Shown: positions 8,201-15,011 of the stretch, piece by piece
How positions within the stretch are numbered: the stretch's first letter is position 1
Layout of the letters: every line of letters begins with the position of its first letter
NCBI GenBank assembly: GCA_020859645.1
Contig: JAJBVU010000049.1
Location: 1-16,484, forward strand
Source of the DNA: Eubacterium sp.
GTDB lineage: Bacteria > Bacillota > Clostridia > Lachnospirales > CAG-274
Length of the DNA stretch: 16,484 bases
Direction of reading: 5' to 3'
The notes under the pieces: generated by a model
What the model was told of the DNA's origin: nothing
What the model saw: the letters and a program-made list of their open reading frames with translations, nothing else
The model's database searches: none
Made by a program: the position numbers and the translations under genes

Positions 8201-8461
8201 AATATCAACTCTTGCAATTCCGCTTTCCTTTTCCCTAATAAGCTCGCTGTCAGCCTTAGTATAAGCTGTTTCGCCGGACAGCTTGTAGCTGACAGAAGCG
8301 CTTTCGGGGTCGCTGTCATACCATTCGGCGTAAAGGCTTTCGTTCCAGCCCTCGGCTCTTATGCCTGTCGCTGCCATAGTCGGCAGGGCAAAGACAGCCA
8401 AAGATGTAAAAGCCATTAAAACAGAAAGTATAACACTTAAAATCTTTTTGCTTTTGGTCAT
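5291..8461 (-). CDS. Secreted multidomain pectate lyase (PL1) with dockerin
   Basis: Extracellular enzyme predicted to cleave polygalacturonate by calcium-dependent beta-elimination. A signal peptide (about 1-30, ending LPTMA) is followed by a beta-sandwich-like segment (about 32-118) and a right-handed beta-helix PL1 domain (about 120-515). In that domain, DGSCDFKRG (335-343) supplies likely calcium Asp335 and Asp339, HKTNLIG holds Lys358, and SRQPLLR holds the predicted catalytic Arg386 with Pro388 and Arg391. Then come beta-rich modules at about 520-664 and 680-797, and a third at about 822-985; I recognise no named family for these. They are joined by Thr/Glu linkers (668-676, 801-815). 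The C-terminus (994-1056) is a type I dockerin with two calcium loops beginning at Asp996 and Asp1030, which would dock the enzyme onto a cohesin scaffold. AGGAGG just before the ATG supports the start. At 1056 residues it is far longer than a bare pectate lyase, as is usual for cellulosomal enzymes. Confidence 0.9.
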   Translation of the reverse strand: MTKSKKILSVILSVLMAFTSLAVFALPTMAATGIRAEGWNESLYAEWYDSDPESASVSYKLSGETAYTKADSELIREKESGIARVDIPGLTPGSYDIVITASDGSEISYSGITVDEYDRSGYAHFNYTSGVGAYNDDGTLKSNAVVLYVTDENKDTVELPFPNDSTHIVKGIGNILNSRGASGSSDGLANTNDGIILAYSQAGIPLDIRFIGTVTAPEGLTAYDSTDYGGSEGDNGYMARMRDGLNITIEGIGTDAKIYGWGIHFIASSAYQSYGKSFEVRNLTFESYPEDALGMEGVQSGSTLSAAVEHCWIHNCSFLPGYCASPAESDKKEGDGSCDFKRGGYYTMSYCYYYGCHKTNLIGASDTNIEYNISFHHNWWQDCDSRQPLLRYSNMHIYNNYYQGSSSKTMDTRYNSYVLSEANYFDSCKNPITTKTNSAVKSYNDIFYNCTGTNAATVVTDRDTEVSNNNTYPSFDTDPSLFYYNSLTKTSDCYLTDALTAKAECIAYSGVLKDEQTEASVTPVITAEPENAINYNYSIAFTAEDAGARMTAADVSNLRGTNVVFEDVLYNATSDYTPKTTYGYLKSKGLGAVIFKVDKSTTVTIECADAASYGLSLINNYGLQYANAAVGGTASAVVPAGIYAIQCENTEKEAYIAGFSLTAPGEEIETTTEATTVGTVDIGTYNIGTDSEGENDCTDTAGTFGNIAYDLNSIEANYGTVNNNGDSGISFSVAETMNLTVVSSDASAVIDAYSGKVNDSSSVTLEAGTNTVKLYAGTYVITGAESTNARIYSLTFAEYEEITTETTTETTTYSTPVDIGEPSESGDSCYIQDNGNGTYTLIDNSSSVACRWYIPFTAQTSGQIVINGEVSLNKVSGSWPFIQVGKTDDSGSFTHAFGFGSNSSKVLSLYTEDKSYVSLGESLTKNQTYSYEFIVDMDEKTVTLTVDGELTASAAFTAASIDTIMMQTANSDTERTVTATIPYVGILGEAEYILGDVTGDGEIMPDDATRVLLYYAERVELTEAQLEAADVTGDGEVMPDDATRILLYYAKRITEF

Positions 8462-8513
8462 AAATTTTCCTCCTCTTTATTCAGTTTTTAATGTGCATTT
8501 AAAATTAAGAGAT

Positions 8514-9902
8514 TTAAGCTTCCCTCAATTGCTTGTCGATTGCCGCAGCCGCCTTTTTGCCTGCACCCATTGCCAAAATTACTGTAGCTGCGCCTGTTAC
8601 GGCGTCGCCGCCGGCATAGACATTGTCCTTTGTGGTCTTGCCTGTTTCCTCTTCGGCAATAATGCAGTGGCGCTTGTTTACTTCAAGACCCTCTGTAGTG
8701 GAGGAAATAAGGGGGTTGGGGCTTGTGCCTAATGACATAATTACCATATCGCATTCAATGTCATATTCTGAGCCTTTAATTTCAACGGGACGGCGTCTGC
8801 CGCTGGCGTCGGGCTCGCCTAATTCCATTTTTATAACTCTCATTCCCTTAACCCAGCCGTTTTCGTCAACTAAAATTTCTGTGGGATTGGTAAGAAGATT
8901 GAAAACAACTCCCTCTTCCTTAGCGTGGTGAACCTCTTCAACTCTTGCAGGAAGCTCAGCCTCGCTTCTTCTGTAGACAATGTGGGTTTCAGCACCCAAA
9001 CGAAGGGCTGTTCTGGCTGCGTCCATAGCTACGTTTCCGCCGCCTACAACGCAGACCTTTTTAGCAGGCTTAACAGGTGTGTCATAGTCATCTCTGTATG
9101 CCTTCATAAGATTAACTCTTGTTAAATATTCGTTTGCGGAAACTACTCCGTTGGCGATTTCTCCGGGAATACCCATAAATTTGGGAAGTCCTGCCCCTGA
9201 GCCTATGAAAACTGCGTCAAAGCCTTCCTCTTCGAAAAGCTGATCTATTGTCAGGGTCTTTCCTATAATAATATCCGTTTCGATTTCAACGCCCAGCTTC
9301 TTAATGCTTTCGACTTCCTTAGCCACAACCTTGTCCTTGGGAAGTCTGAATTCGGGAATACCGTAAGACAAAACTCCGCCGGTTCTGTGGAGTGCTTCGA
9401 AAATCTTAACGCTGTAGCCCTTCTTAGCAAGATCCCCTGCACAGGTAAGTCCTGCAGGGCCTGAGCCTATAACGGCTACCTTTTTGCCGTTTGAAGGCTC
9501 CTTTGTGCTTAAGTCATAGTTGTTTGCATAAGATGTGTCCGCAACAAATCTTTCAAGCTTGCCTATAGAAACAGGGTCGCCCTTAATACCCATTACGCAC
9601 TTGCCCTCGCACTGGCTTTCCTGTGGGCAGACTCTTCCGCAGATAGCAGGCAAAGCTGAATATTTGGCTATTTCCTTAGCCGCTTCTTCAAACTCGCCGT
9701 TTTTAACACAGCTTATAAAAGCCGGAATGTTTATAGAAACAGGGCAGCCGCTTACGCATTTGGGGTTTTTGCAGTTCAAGCAGCGAGAGGCTTCTTCCAT
9801 AGCTTCCTCGGCGTTATAGCCTAAGCAAACCTCGTCAAAGTTACCGGCTCTTACCTTAGGGTCCTGCTCCCTAACGGGAACCTTATTCATTTTAACAGCC
9901 AT
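8514..9902 (-). CDS. nfnB: NfnB, large subunit of ferredoxin:NADP+ oxidoreductase
   Basis: GltD-like flavoprotein. With NfnA it forms the cytoplasmic, electron-bifurcating NADH-dependent reduced ferredoxin:NADP+ oxidoreductase, which makes NADPH from NADH plus reduced ferredoxin. The N-terminal domain carries Cys41, Cys44, Cys49 and Cys53, then Cys88, Cys92, Cys98 and Cys102, enough for two [4Fe-4S] clusters; Glu95 lies where the family has a glutamate ligand. An FAD-binding GSGPAG loop (146-151) and a second nucleotide loop GGGNVAMDAA (287-296) follow, then the C-terminal GGDAVTGAAT (431-440). Length is 462 residues. Its ATG overlaps the nfnA stop as TAATG, so the subunits are translationally coupled. 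Such proteins are often labelled glutamate synthase small subunit; the NfnA partner, and the absence of a glutamate synthase large subunit in the window, argue for Nfn. A glutamate synthase role cannot be fully excluded. Confidence 0.88.
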   Translation of the reverse strand: MAVKMNKVPVREQDPKVRAGNFDEVCLGYNAEEAMEEASRCLNCKNPKCVSGCPVSINIPAFISCVKNGEFEEAAKEIAKYSALPAICGRVCPQESQCEGKCVMGIKGDPVSIGKLERFVADTSYANNYDLSTKEPSNGKKVAVIGSGPAGLTCAGDLAKKGYSVKIFEALHRTGGVLSYGIPEFRLPKDKVVAKEVESIKKLGVEIETDIIIGKTLTIDQLFEEEGFDAVFIGSGAGLPKFMGIPGEIANGVVSANEYLTRVNLMKAYRDDYDTPVKPAKKVCVVGGGNVAMDAARTALRLGAETHIVYRRSEAELPARVEEVHHAKEEGVVFNLLTNPTEILVDENGWVKGMRVIKMELGEPDASGRRRPVEIKGSEYDIECDMVIMSLGTSPNPLISSTTEGLEVNKRHCIIAEEETGKTTKDNVYAGGDAVTGAATVILAMGAGKKAAAAIDKQLREA

Positions 9903-10786
9903 TACTTATCACCTCCGCAGCCGCATTTATGGTTATCGTTCTTTTCCTGTTCCTTAAGCATTGCTCTGCCTTCCTCTGTTTTATACATTGTCTGGCGGCG
10001 CATAGCTTCGTCATAATTTATCTTGTGTCCGTCAAATTCGGGGCCGTCTACACAGGCGAATTTAACCTCGCCGCCGACCGTAACACGGCAGGCTCCGCAC
10101 ATACCCGTTCCGTCAACCATAATGGGGTTAAGGCTTACAACTGTGGGTATGCCAAGCTCTTTAGTTGTCATTGACGTAAACTTCATCATTATCATAGGAC
10201 CTATAACAACAGCATGGTTATATTCCTTGCCGTCCTCTTTAACAAGCTTGTTGAGAAGGGCGCTTCCGTTGCCCTTAAAGCCCTTTGTTCCGTCATCGGT
10301 AGCTATATAAAGGTTCGTGGCTACCTTTTCCATCTGCTCGGTTAAAATAAGAAGGCTTTCGCTTCTTGCGCCTATAATTACATCGCAGTCAATCCCAAGT
10401 GAGTGAAGATATTTAACCTGGGGATAAACGGGGGCTGTGCCAACGCCGCCGCAGACGAAAATAATTTTCTTCTGCTTAAGCTCATCTACGGTTAAGCCGC
10501 AGAGGTCGCTGGGTCTGCCCAAGGGGCCAACAAAGCTTTCTACGCTGTCGCCAACCTCATATTTTGCAAGGTCATAGGTAGATTTACCCACAGTCTGAAA
10601 TACTATTGCAACAGTACCTGCAGCGGGGTCATAGTCCGTTACCGTAAGGGGTATTCTTTCGCCTTTTTCATCGTTAATGACAATAACGAACTGACCGGGC
10701 TTACACGCCTTAGCTACACGGGGTGCAAGAATATCCATATAAATAATATTGTCGGTCAGATAACGTTTACTGACAATTTTATACAT
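9902..10786 (-). CDS. nfnA: NfnA, small subunit of ferredoxin:NADP+ oxidoreductase
   Basis: Ferredoxin-NADP reductase-like subunit, related to the electron-transfer subunit of dihydroorotate dehydrogenase (PyrK), with FAD and one [2Fe-2S] cluster. It is the NAD(H)-side partner of NfnB. An FAD-binding barrel (about 1-95) has RIPLTV (44-49), and the nucleotide-binding half starts at FVCGGVGTAP (110-119). The cluster region VDGTGMCGACR has Asp225, Cys230 and Cys233, with Cys245 further on; this Asp plus three Cys set matches the unusual ligation known for NfnA. Length is 294 residues. The C-terminus ends in a charged tail with Cys288 and Cys290 (KCGCGG), whose role is unknown. AAAGGAG precedes the ATG. 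pyrD is not adjacent, which argues against a PyrK role. Confidence 0.88.
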   Translation of the reverse strand: MYKIVSKRYLTDNIIYMDILAPRVAKACKPGQFVIVINDEKGERIPLTVTDYDPAAGTVAIVFQTVGKSTYDLAKYEVGDSVESFVGPLGRPSDLCGLTVDELKQKKIIFVCGGVGTAPVYPQVKYLHSLGIDCDVIIGARSESLLILTEQMEKVATNLYIATDDGTKGFKGNGSALLNKLVKEDGKEYNHAVVIGPMIMMKFTSMTTKELGIPTVVSLNPIMVDGTGMCGACRVTVGGEVKFACVDGPEFDGHKINYDEAMRRQTMYKTEEGRAMLKEQEKNDNHKCGCGGDK

Positions 10787-10836
10787 CGTTTTTATCTCCT
10801 TTCAAGCTTTTCTCAAGCTTATGTGTGCTACACTTT

Positions 10837-10865
10837 ATTATAAAACATTGTAACCGATTTTTCAA
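10837..10865 (-). promoter_or_regulatory. Promoter of nfnAB
   Basis: On the minus strand a -35 TTGAAA (10865-10860) is separated by exactly 17 bases from a perfect -10 TATAAT (10842-10837). This gives a leader of about 45 bases before the nfnA ATG and is the best-formed promoter in the window. It lies in the gap after the dnaE stop, so nfnAB are probably transcribed independently of dnaE. Confidence 0.75.
10848..10865 (-). promoter_or_regulatory. Possible Rex-type operator across nfnA promoter
   Basis: The 18-base segment TTGAAAAATCGGTTACAA has the TTG...CAA ends at the exact spacing of the Rex consensus (TTGTTAA-N4-TTAACAA) and matches 10 of its 14 fixed positions. It covers the -35 and part of the spacer, where a repressor would block transcription. 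Rex senses the NADH/NAD+ ratio, which would fit an NADH-using enzyme. AT-rich chance similarity is a real alternative. Confidence 0.3.
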
Positions 10866-10902
10866 CATAAAAATTTGAAATCGTCTTAAAACATTAGGTT
10901 GT

Positions 10903-13900
10903 TTACACTTTCTTTACATTTTCTCTTCCCAAAAGCAAAACCAAATCGTCATAAGCATTGGAATTAAGGGAAATTCCCTTGCTTACAGTCATAAGCCTTT
11001 TTGTGTCCTGATAATATATTTTTACAGGGGTTCTTCCGGGGTTGGCTCTCATAATCTGCTTTATTTCGGTCGGGATATCCTTCGTTTGTTTATCAAGCTT
11101 CAGCCACAAGGCACTGCACCTGTTTTCAAGCTCCTCATAGGGAATAATTTTATCCGCCAAAACCTTCGGGGGCTGATTTTCGGAAAGCTGTGATGTGCCT
11201 TCCACCAAAATAACGCTGTCCTCCGCAATGTATTTATTGAATTTTTCATATACATTGGGAAAGACTATTATTTCAATCATTCCGTAAAGATCCTCAAGCT
11301 GAATAAAGCACATTGTTTTATCGTTTTTGGTGAATTTAATAGTCGCTTTGCTTATAATTCCGCCTAACTTGATTTTTTCGTTGTCCTTGACCTTTCCTTC
11401 TTCAGTATCGTCCGAGGGAAAGTCAAGTGTAGAAACAGAGGCGTATTTTTTTAACGTTGCGGCGTATTCCGAAAGGGGGTGACCGCTGACGTAAATTCCC
11501 AAAATTTCCTTTTCAAAAGCTAATTTTTGCTTTTCTTCAAATTCCTTTACGTCGGGCAGATGATCCTCATAGGCTGATTTATCCTCTGAAATATCAAAGA
11601 GATTAAGCTGACCCTCTGCATTGTTTTTCTTAGCCTGAGTGAAGCCGTCTAAAATTTGGCGGAAGCAGGTCATATAGGCGGCTCTTTTGCCGCCGAGGGA
11701 GTCAAAGGCTCCGCATTTTATAAGGTTTTCGATAGCTTTGGAGTTTATCTTGCCCGACATTCTGTCTATAAAAGAGGTCAGGCTTGTAAAGTCTCCGTCT
11801 CTTTCCCTGCTTGCTTCTATATCGTCCACAACCCCTCTGCCTACGGTTTTAACAGCCGAAAGAGCATATCTTATTTTGCCGTCAGCCCCTCTGAAGCGGT
11901 TGCAGCTTTTGTTTATATCGGGAGGAAGAATTTCTATATTCATTCGTTTAGCTTCTTCAATATAAACCACAACCTTGCCGGGGTTATCGATTACGCTTGT
12001 TAAAAGGGCAGCCATAAACTCAACAGGGTAGTAGCACTTAAGCCAGGCTGTTCTGTAGGCAACTACGGCATAGGCGGCGGCGTGGCTCTTGTTAAAGGCA
12101 TATTTGGCGAAGTCAGTCATTTCGTCGAATATGGTGTTTGCCACGTCCTCGGGAATGCCGTTTTTGATACAGCCGGGAACATCCTCACCCAAGCCGTAAA
12201 TAAAGTTTTTCCGCTCCTGTGCCATAACGTCCGCTTTTTTCTTGCTCATTGCTCGGCGCACCAGGTCGCTTCTGCCCCATGAATAGCCTGCCAGCTCACG
12301 AACTATCTGCATAACCTGTTCCTGATAGACAATACAGCCGTAGGTTGTTTTCAAAATAGGCTCAAGGGAAGGGTGAAGATATGTTATTTTGTCTTTATTG
12401 TTTTTGCCCTCAATATATTTGGGAATAAAGTCCATAGGGCCGGGTCGATAAAGAGAAATTCCGGCGATTATATCCTCAAGACAGGTAGGCTTAAGCTCCT
12501 TCATAAAGGACTGCATTCCGGCACTTTCAAGCTGAAAAACCCCTGAGGTCAAGCCGGAAGAAATAAGCTCAAAAACCTTTTCATCATTGTAATCTATGCT
12601 GTCTACTGTAAGCCCCTTGTGATACTGCCGTTCAATATCGTCAAAGGCGTCCTGAATAACCGTCAGGGTTCTTAAGCCCAAAAAGTCCATTTTAAGAAGC
12701 CCAAGCTCTTCCAAGGTGGTCATTGTATACTGTGTTGTAACAACTCCCTGATTGTTGTTAAGAGGAACATATTCTATAATAGGGCGGTCGCAGATAACAA
12801 TTCCGGCGGCATGGGTTGAAGCGTGTCGGGGCAGCCCCTCAAGCTTCATTGACATATCGATTAGGTTTTTGACCTGAGGATCATTTTCATATTCCTGTCT
12901 CAGTTCGTAATTCTTTTCAAGTGCCTGCTTAATGCTTATGTGAAGCTCCATAGGCACCATTTTGGCTATGCGGTCAACATCGTTATAGGGGATCGCCAAT
13001 GCTCTGCCTACGTCTCTGATTGCGTTTCGAGCCGCCATAGTTCCGAAGGTGATAATCTGTGCAACCCTGTCTGAGCCGTATTTTCTGTTTACGTAGTCAA
13101 TAACCTCCTGACGCCGTTCATAGCAAAAGTCAATGTCAATATCGGGCATACTTACTCTTTCGGGGTTTAAAAACCTTTCGAAAATAAGCCCGTATTTAAA
13201 GGGGTCGATGTCAGTTATTTTAAGGGCGTAGGAAACAACACTGCCTGCGGCGGAGCCTCTTCCCGGACCTACGCTTATGCCGTTTTCCTTTGCAAAACGT
13301 ATAAAATCCCAAGTAATAAGAAAGTAATCCACAAAGCCCATCTGCTTAATTGTGTCAAGCTCATACTGAAGCCTTTCCTTAATTTCGTCGGTGGGGTCGC
13401 CGTAACGTTCCTTTATGCCCTTCTGTGTCAGCTCATATAAATATTCATAGGCTGTTTTTCCTTCCGGAACGTCAAAAACAGGCAGCTTATATTTGTTAAA
13501 TTCGAATGTAACATTGCACTGCTCCGCAATTTTATTTGTGTTTTCACAGGCTTCCTCTGCATAGGGGAAAAGGGAGTACATCTCCTCGGGTGACTTAAGG
13601 TAATAGTTACCACCCTCATACCTCATTCTGTTTTCGTCCAATATATTGGTTACGGTCTGTATGCACAAAAGAAGATCATGAGCCGAGGCGTCGTCCCTGT
13701 TTACATAGTGAAGATCGTTTGTAGCCACAAGGGGTATTCCTGTTTCATTGTGAATACGCATTAAGGCATTATTGACGGTTTTCTGCTCGGCTATGCCGTG
13801 ATCCTGAAGCTCCAAATAAAAGTCGTCGCCGAAAATATTTTGATAGGTGACCGCCATAGCCTTTGCCTTTTCATAGGTTGAGGTCAAAATTGTTTTGGCT

Positions 13901-14334
13901 ACAGGTCCCGCAAGACAGGCTGAAAGGGCGATTAAATCGTCCTTATATTTTTTCAAAATGTCAAGGTCAATTCGGGGTTTATAATAATAGCCCTCTGTCT
14001 GACCCAAAGACACAAGCCTTGAAAGGTTTTTATAGCCGTTGTTGTTTTTTGCAAGGAGAACAAGGTGATAATAAAAATTGTCGTCTGACTTTGTTTTGTT
14101 AAACCTCGAGCCGCTGGCAATGTAAACCTCACAGCCTATAATAGGCTTTATGCCCTGTTTCAAGGCTTCCTTATAAAAATCGATACAGCCGTACATAACG
14201 CCGTGGTCGGTTATGGCGATTGCGTCCATACCCAGTTCTTTTGTACGTGAAATAAGCTCTCCTATTTTCGAAGAGCCGTCTAAAAGACTGTATGCGGTAT
14301 GAACGTGAAGATGAGTAAATTTTTTTTCTGACAT
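10903..14334 (-). CDS. dnaE: DNA polymerase III alpha subunit DnaE
   Basis: Catalytic subunit of a C-family replicative DNA polymerase. In Clostridia it normally works beside PolC. The N-terminal PHP domain has HLHVHT (8-13), Asp19 and TDHG (42-45). The palm holds GPGRGSAAGS (356-365) and the acidic PDIDID (397-402), with a third likely catalytic Asp550 in KMDFLGL. Fingers and a helix-hairpin-helix region follow (about 824-880). QLNLF at 909-913 fits the beta-clamp-binding pentapeptide, and an OB fold spans about 987-1046. The 1143-residue length is normal for DnaE. There is no proofreading exonuclease insert of the PolC kind. It begins 15 bases after the ktrA stop with only a modest ribosome binding site (AGCAGG), so it may be expressed as the last gene of the ktr operon. 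Confidence 0.96.
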   Translation of the reverse strand: MSEKKFTHLHVHTAYSLLDGSSKIGELISRTKELGMDAIAITDHGVMYGCIDFYKEALKQGIKPIIGCEVYIASGSRFNKTKSDDNFYYHLVLLAKNNNGYKNLSRLVSLGQTEGYYYKPRIDLDILKKYKDDLIALSACLAGPVAKTILTSTYEKAKAMAVTYQNIFGDDFYLELQDHGIAEQKTVNNALMRIHNETGIPLVATNDLHYVNRDDASAHDLLLCIQTVTNILDENRMRYEGGNYYLKSPEEMYSLFPYAEEACENTNKIAEQCNVTFEFNKYKLPVFDVPEGKTAYEYLYELTQKGIKERYGDPTDEIKERLQYELDTIKQMGFVDYFLITWDFIRFAKENGISVGPGRGSAAGSVVSYALKITDIDPFKYGLIFERFLNPERVSMPDIDIDFCYERRQEVIDYVNRKYGSDRVAQIITFGTMAARNAIRDVGRALAIPYNDVDRIAKMVPMELHISIKQALEKNYELRQEYENDPQVKNLIDMSMKLEGLPRHASTHAAGIVICDRPIIEYVPLNNNQGVVTTQYTMTTLEELGLLKMDFLGLRTLTVIQDAFDDIERQYHKGLTVDSIDYNDEKVFELISSGLTSGVFQLESAGMQSFMKELKPTCLEDIIAGISLYRPGPMDFIPKYIEGKNNKDKITYLHPSLEPILKTTYGCIVYQEQVMQIVRELAGYSWGRSDLVRRAMSKKKADVMAQERKNFIYGLGEDVPGCIKNGIPEDVANTIFDEMTDFAKYAFNKSHAAAYAVVAYRTAWLKCYYPVEFMAALLTSVIDNPGKVVVYIEEAKRMNIEILPPDINKSCNRFRGADGKIRYALSAVKTVGRGVVDDIEASRERDGDFTSLTSFIDRMSGKINSKAIENLIKCGAFDSLGGKRAAYMTCFRQILDGFTQAKKNNAEGQLNLFDISEDKSAYEDHLPDVKEFEEKQKLAFEKEILGIYVSGHPLSEYAATLKKYASVSTLDFPSDDTEEGKVKDNEKIKLGGIISKATIKFTKNDKTMCFIQLEDLYGMIEIIVFPNVYEKFNKYIAEDSVILVEGTSQLSENQPPKVLADKIIPYEELENRCSALWLKLDKQTKDIPTEIKQIMRANPGRTPVKIYYQDTKRLMTVSKGISLNSNAYDDLVLLLGRENVKKV

Positions 14335-14349
14335 ATATACGCCTGCTTT

Positions 14350-14997
14350 CTATGCCTTAAAGTATTTTTGAATGTCCTTGTGGCTGCCCAAAACCAAAAG
14401 TGTTTTGTCAGGCTCCAATGGTACGTTGGGGTCGATTACAACGCTTATTTTACCGTCCTGCTTTGTGCCCAAAACGTTTAGGTTATAATTTTTTCTTATA
14501 TTTAGCTCGCCGATTGTTTTTCCGTACCACTTTTTGGGAATAGCCACCTCAAAAATAGCATTGTTTTCGTCTAATTCAATATAATCGAAAATGTGGTCGG
14601 TGGAATAGCGGATAGCCGTCCAGTTTGCAAGCTGTTTTTCGGGGTAAACAACCTCGTCTGCGCCGTTTCTCAGCAAGAACTTTGCATGAACACCTCTTGC
14701 GGCTCTTGAAACAACCATTTTTGCCCCAAGCTCCTTTAAAAGAGATGTTGTCTCAAGAGATGACTGAAAGTTATCCCCGATTGCAACTATGCACAGGTCA
14801 AAATCTCTTACGCCAAGCGACATCAAAAAAGCCTTGTTTGTGCTGTCGCCTATTTGTGCGTTTGTGACGTAAGGCAAAACGCTGTTTACATCCTCTTCGT
14901 TTTGGTCAACCGGCATAACCTGATGACCCAAATCATTAAGCTTTTTGGCGATATGTCTGCCGAAGCGCCCCAAGCCTATTAATAAAACGGATTTCAT
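14350..14997 (-). CDS. ktrA: Potassium uptake regulatory subunit KtrA
   Basis: Cytoplasmic RCK protein that forms a ring under KtrB and gates potassium uptake in response to nucleotides (ATP/ADP, and in many Firmicutes c-di-AMP through the C-terminal domain). The RCK_N Rossmann domain (about 1-130) has GLGRFG (8-13) and Asp31 at the end of strand two, the usual nucleotide-ribose contact. GD at 50-51 and PEKQLA (119-124) are also family-typical. RCK_C covers about 137-215. The single RCK unit of 215 residues marks it as KtrA rather than the double-length enterobacterial TrkA. A strong AAGGAGG lies between the ktrB stop and this ATG, only 14 bases apart, indicating an operon with ktrB. Confidence 0.92.
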   Translation of the reverse strand: MKSVLLIGLGRFGRHIAKKLNDLGHQVMPVDQNEEDVNSVLPYVTNAQIGDSTNKAFLMSLGVRDFDLCIVAIGDNFQSSLETTSLLKELGAKMVVSRAARGVHAKFLLRNGADEVVYPEKQLANWTAIRYSTDHIFDYIELDENNAIFEVAIPKKWYGKTIGELNIRKNYNLNVLGTKQDGKISVVIDPNVPLEPDKTLLVLGSHKDIQKYFKA

Positions 14998-15011
14998 AGA
15001 TTTTATCCTCC

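Noticed and set aside
5241..8503. Shared 12-base TGTGCATTTAAA at 5241-5252 and 8492-8503 flanking the pectate lyase gene
   Set aside because: Possible flanking direct repeats from an insertion, but the match is short and AT-rich, the first copy lies in a terminator stem and loop, and no mobile element is present. Chance is most likely.
8462..8513. Promoter or terminator between nfnB and the pectate lyase gene
   Set aside because: TTGAGG and TTTAAAT-like boxes exist but with poor match and spacing, and no hairpin with a T-tract is present. Whether the lyase gene has its own promoter cannot be told.
8514..9902. Glutamate synthase small subunit (gltD) as the name for the GltD-like gene
   Set aside because: There is no glutamate synthase large subunit in the window, while the overlapping NfnA partner fits the Nfn complex.
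10855..10883. Imperfect hairpin (CGATTT/AAATCG) as the dnaE terminator
   Set aside because: The stem is short and bulged, has no clear T-tract, and overlaps the nfnA -35 box. I see no convincing terminator for dnaE.
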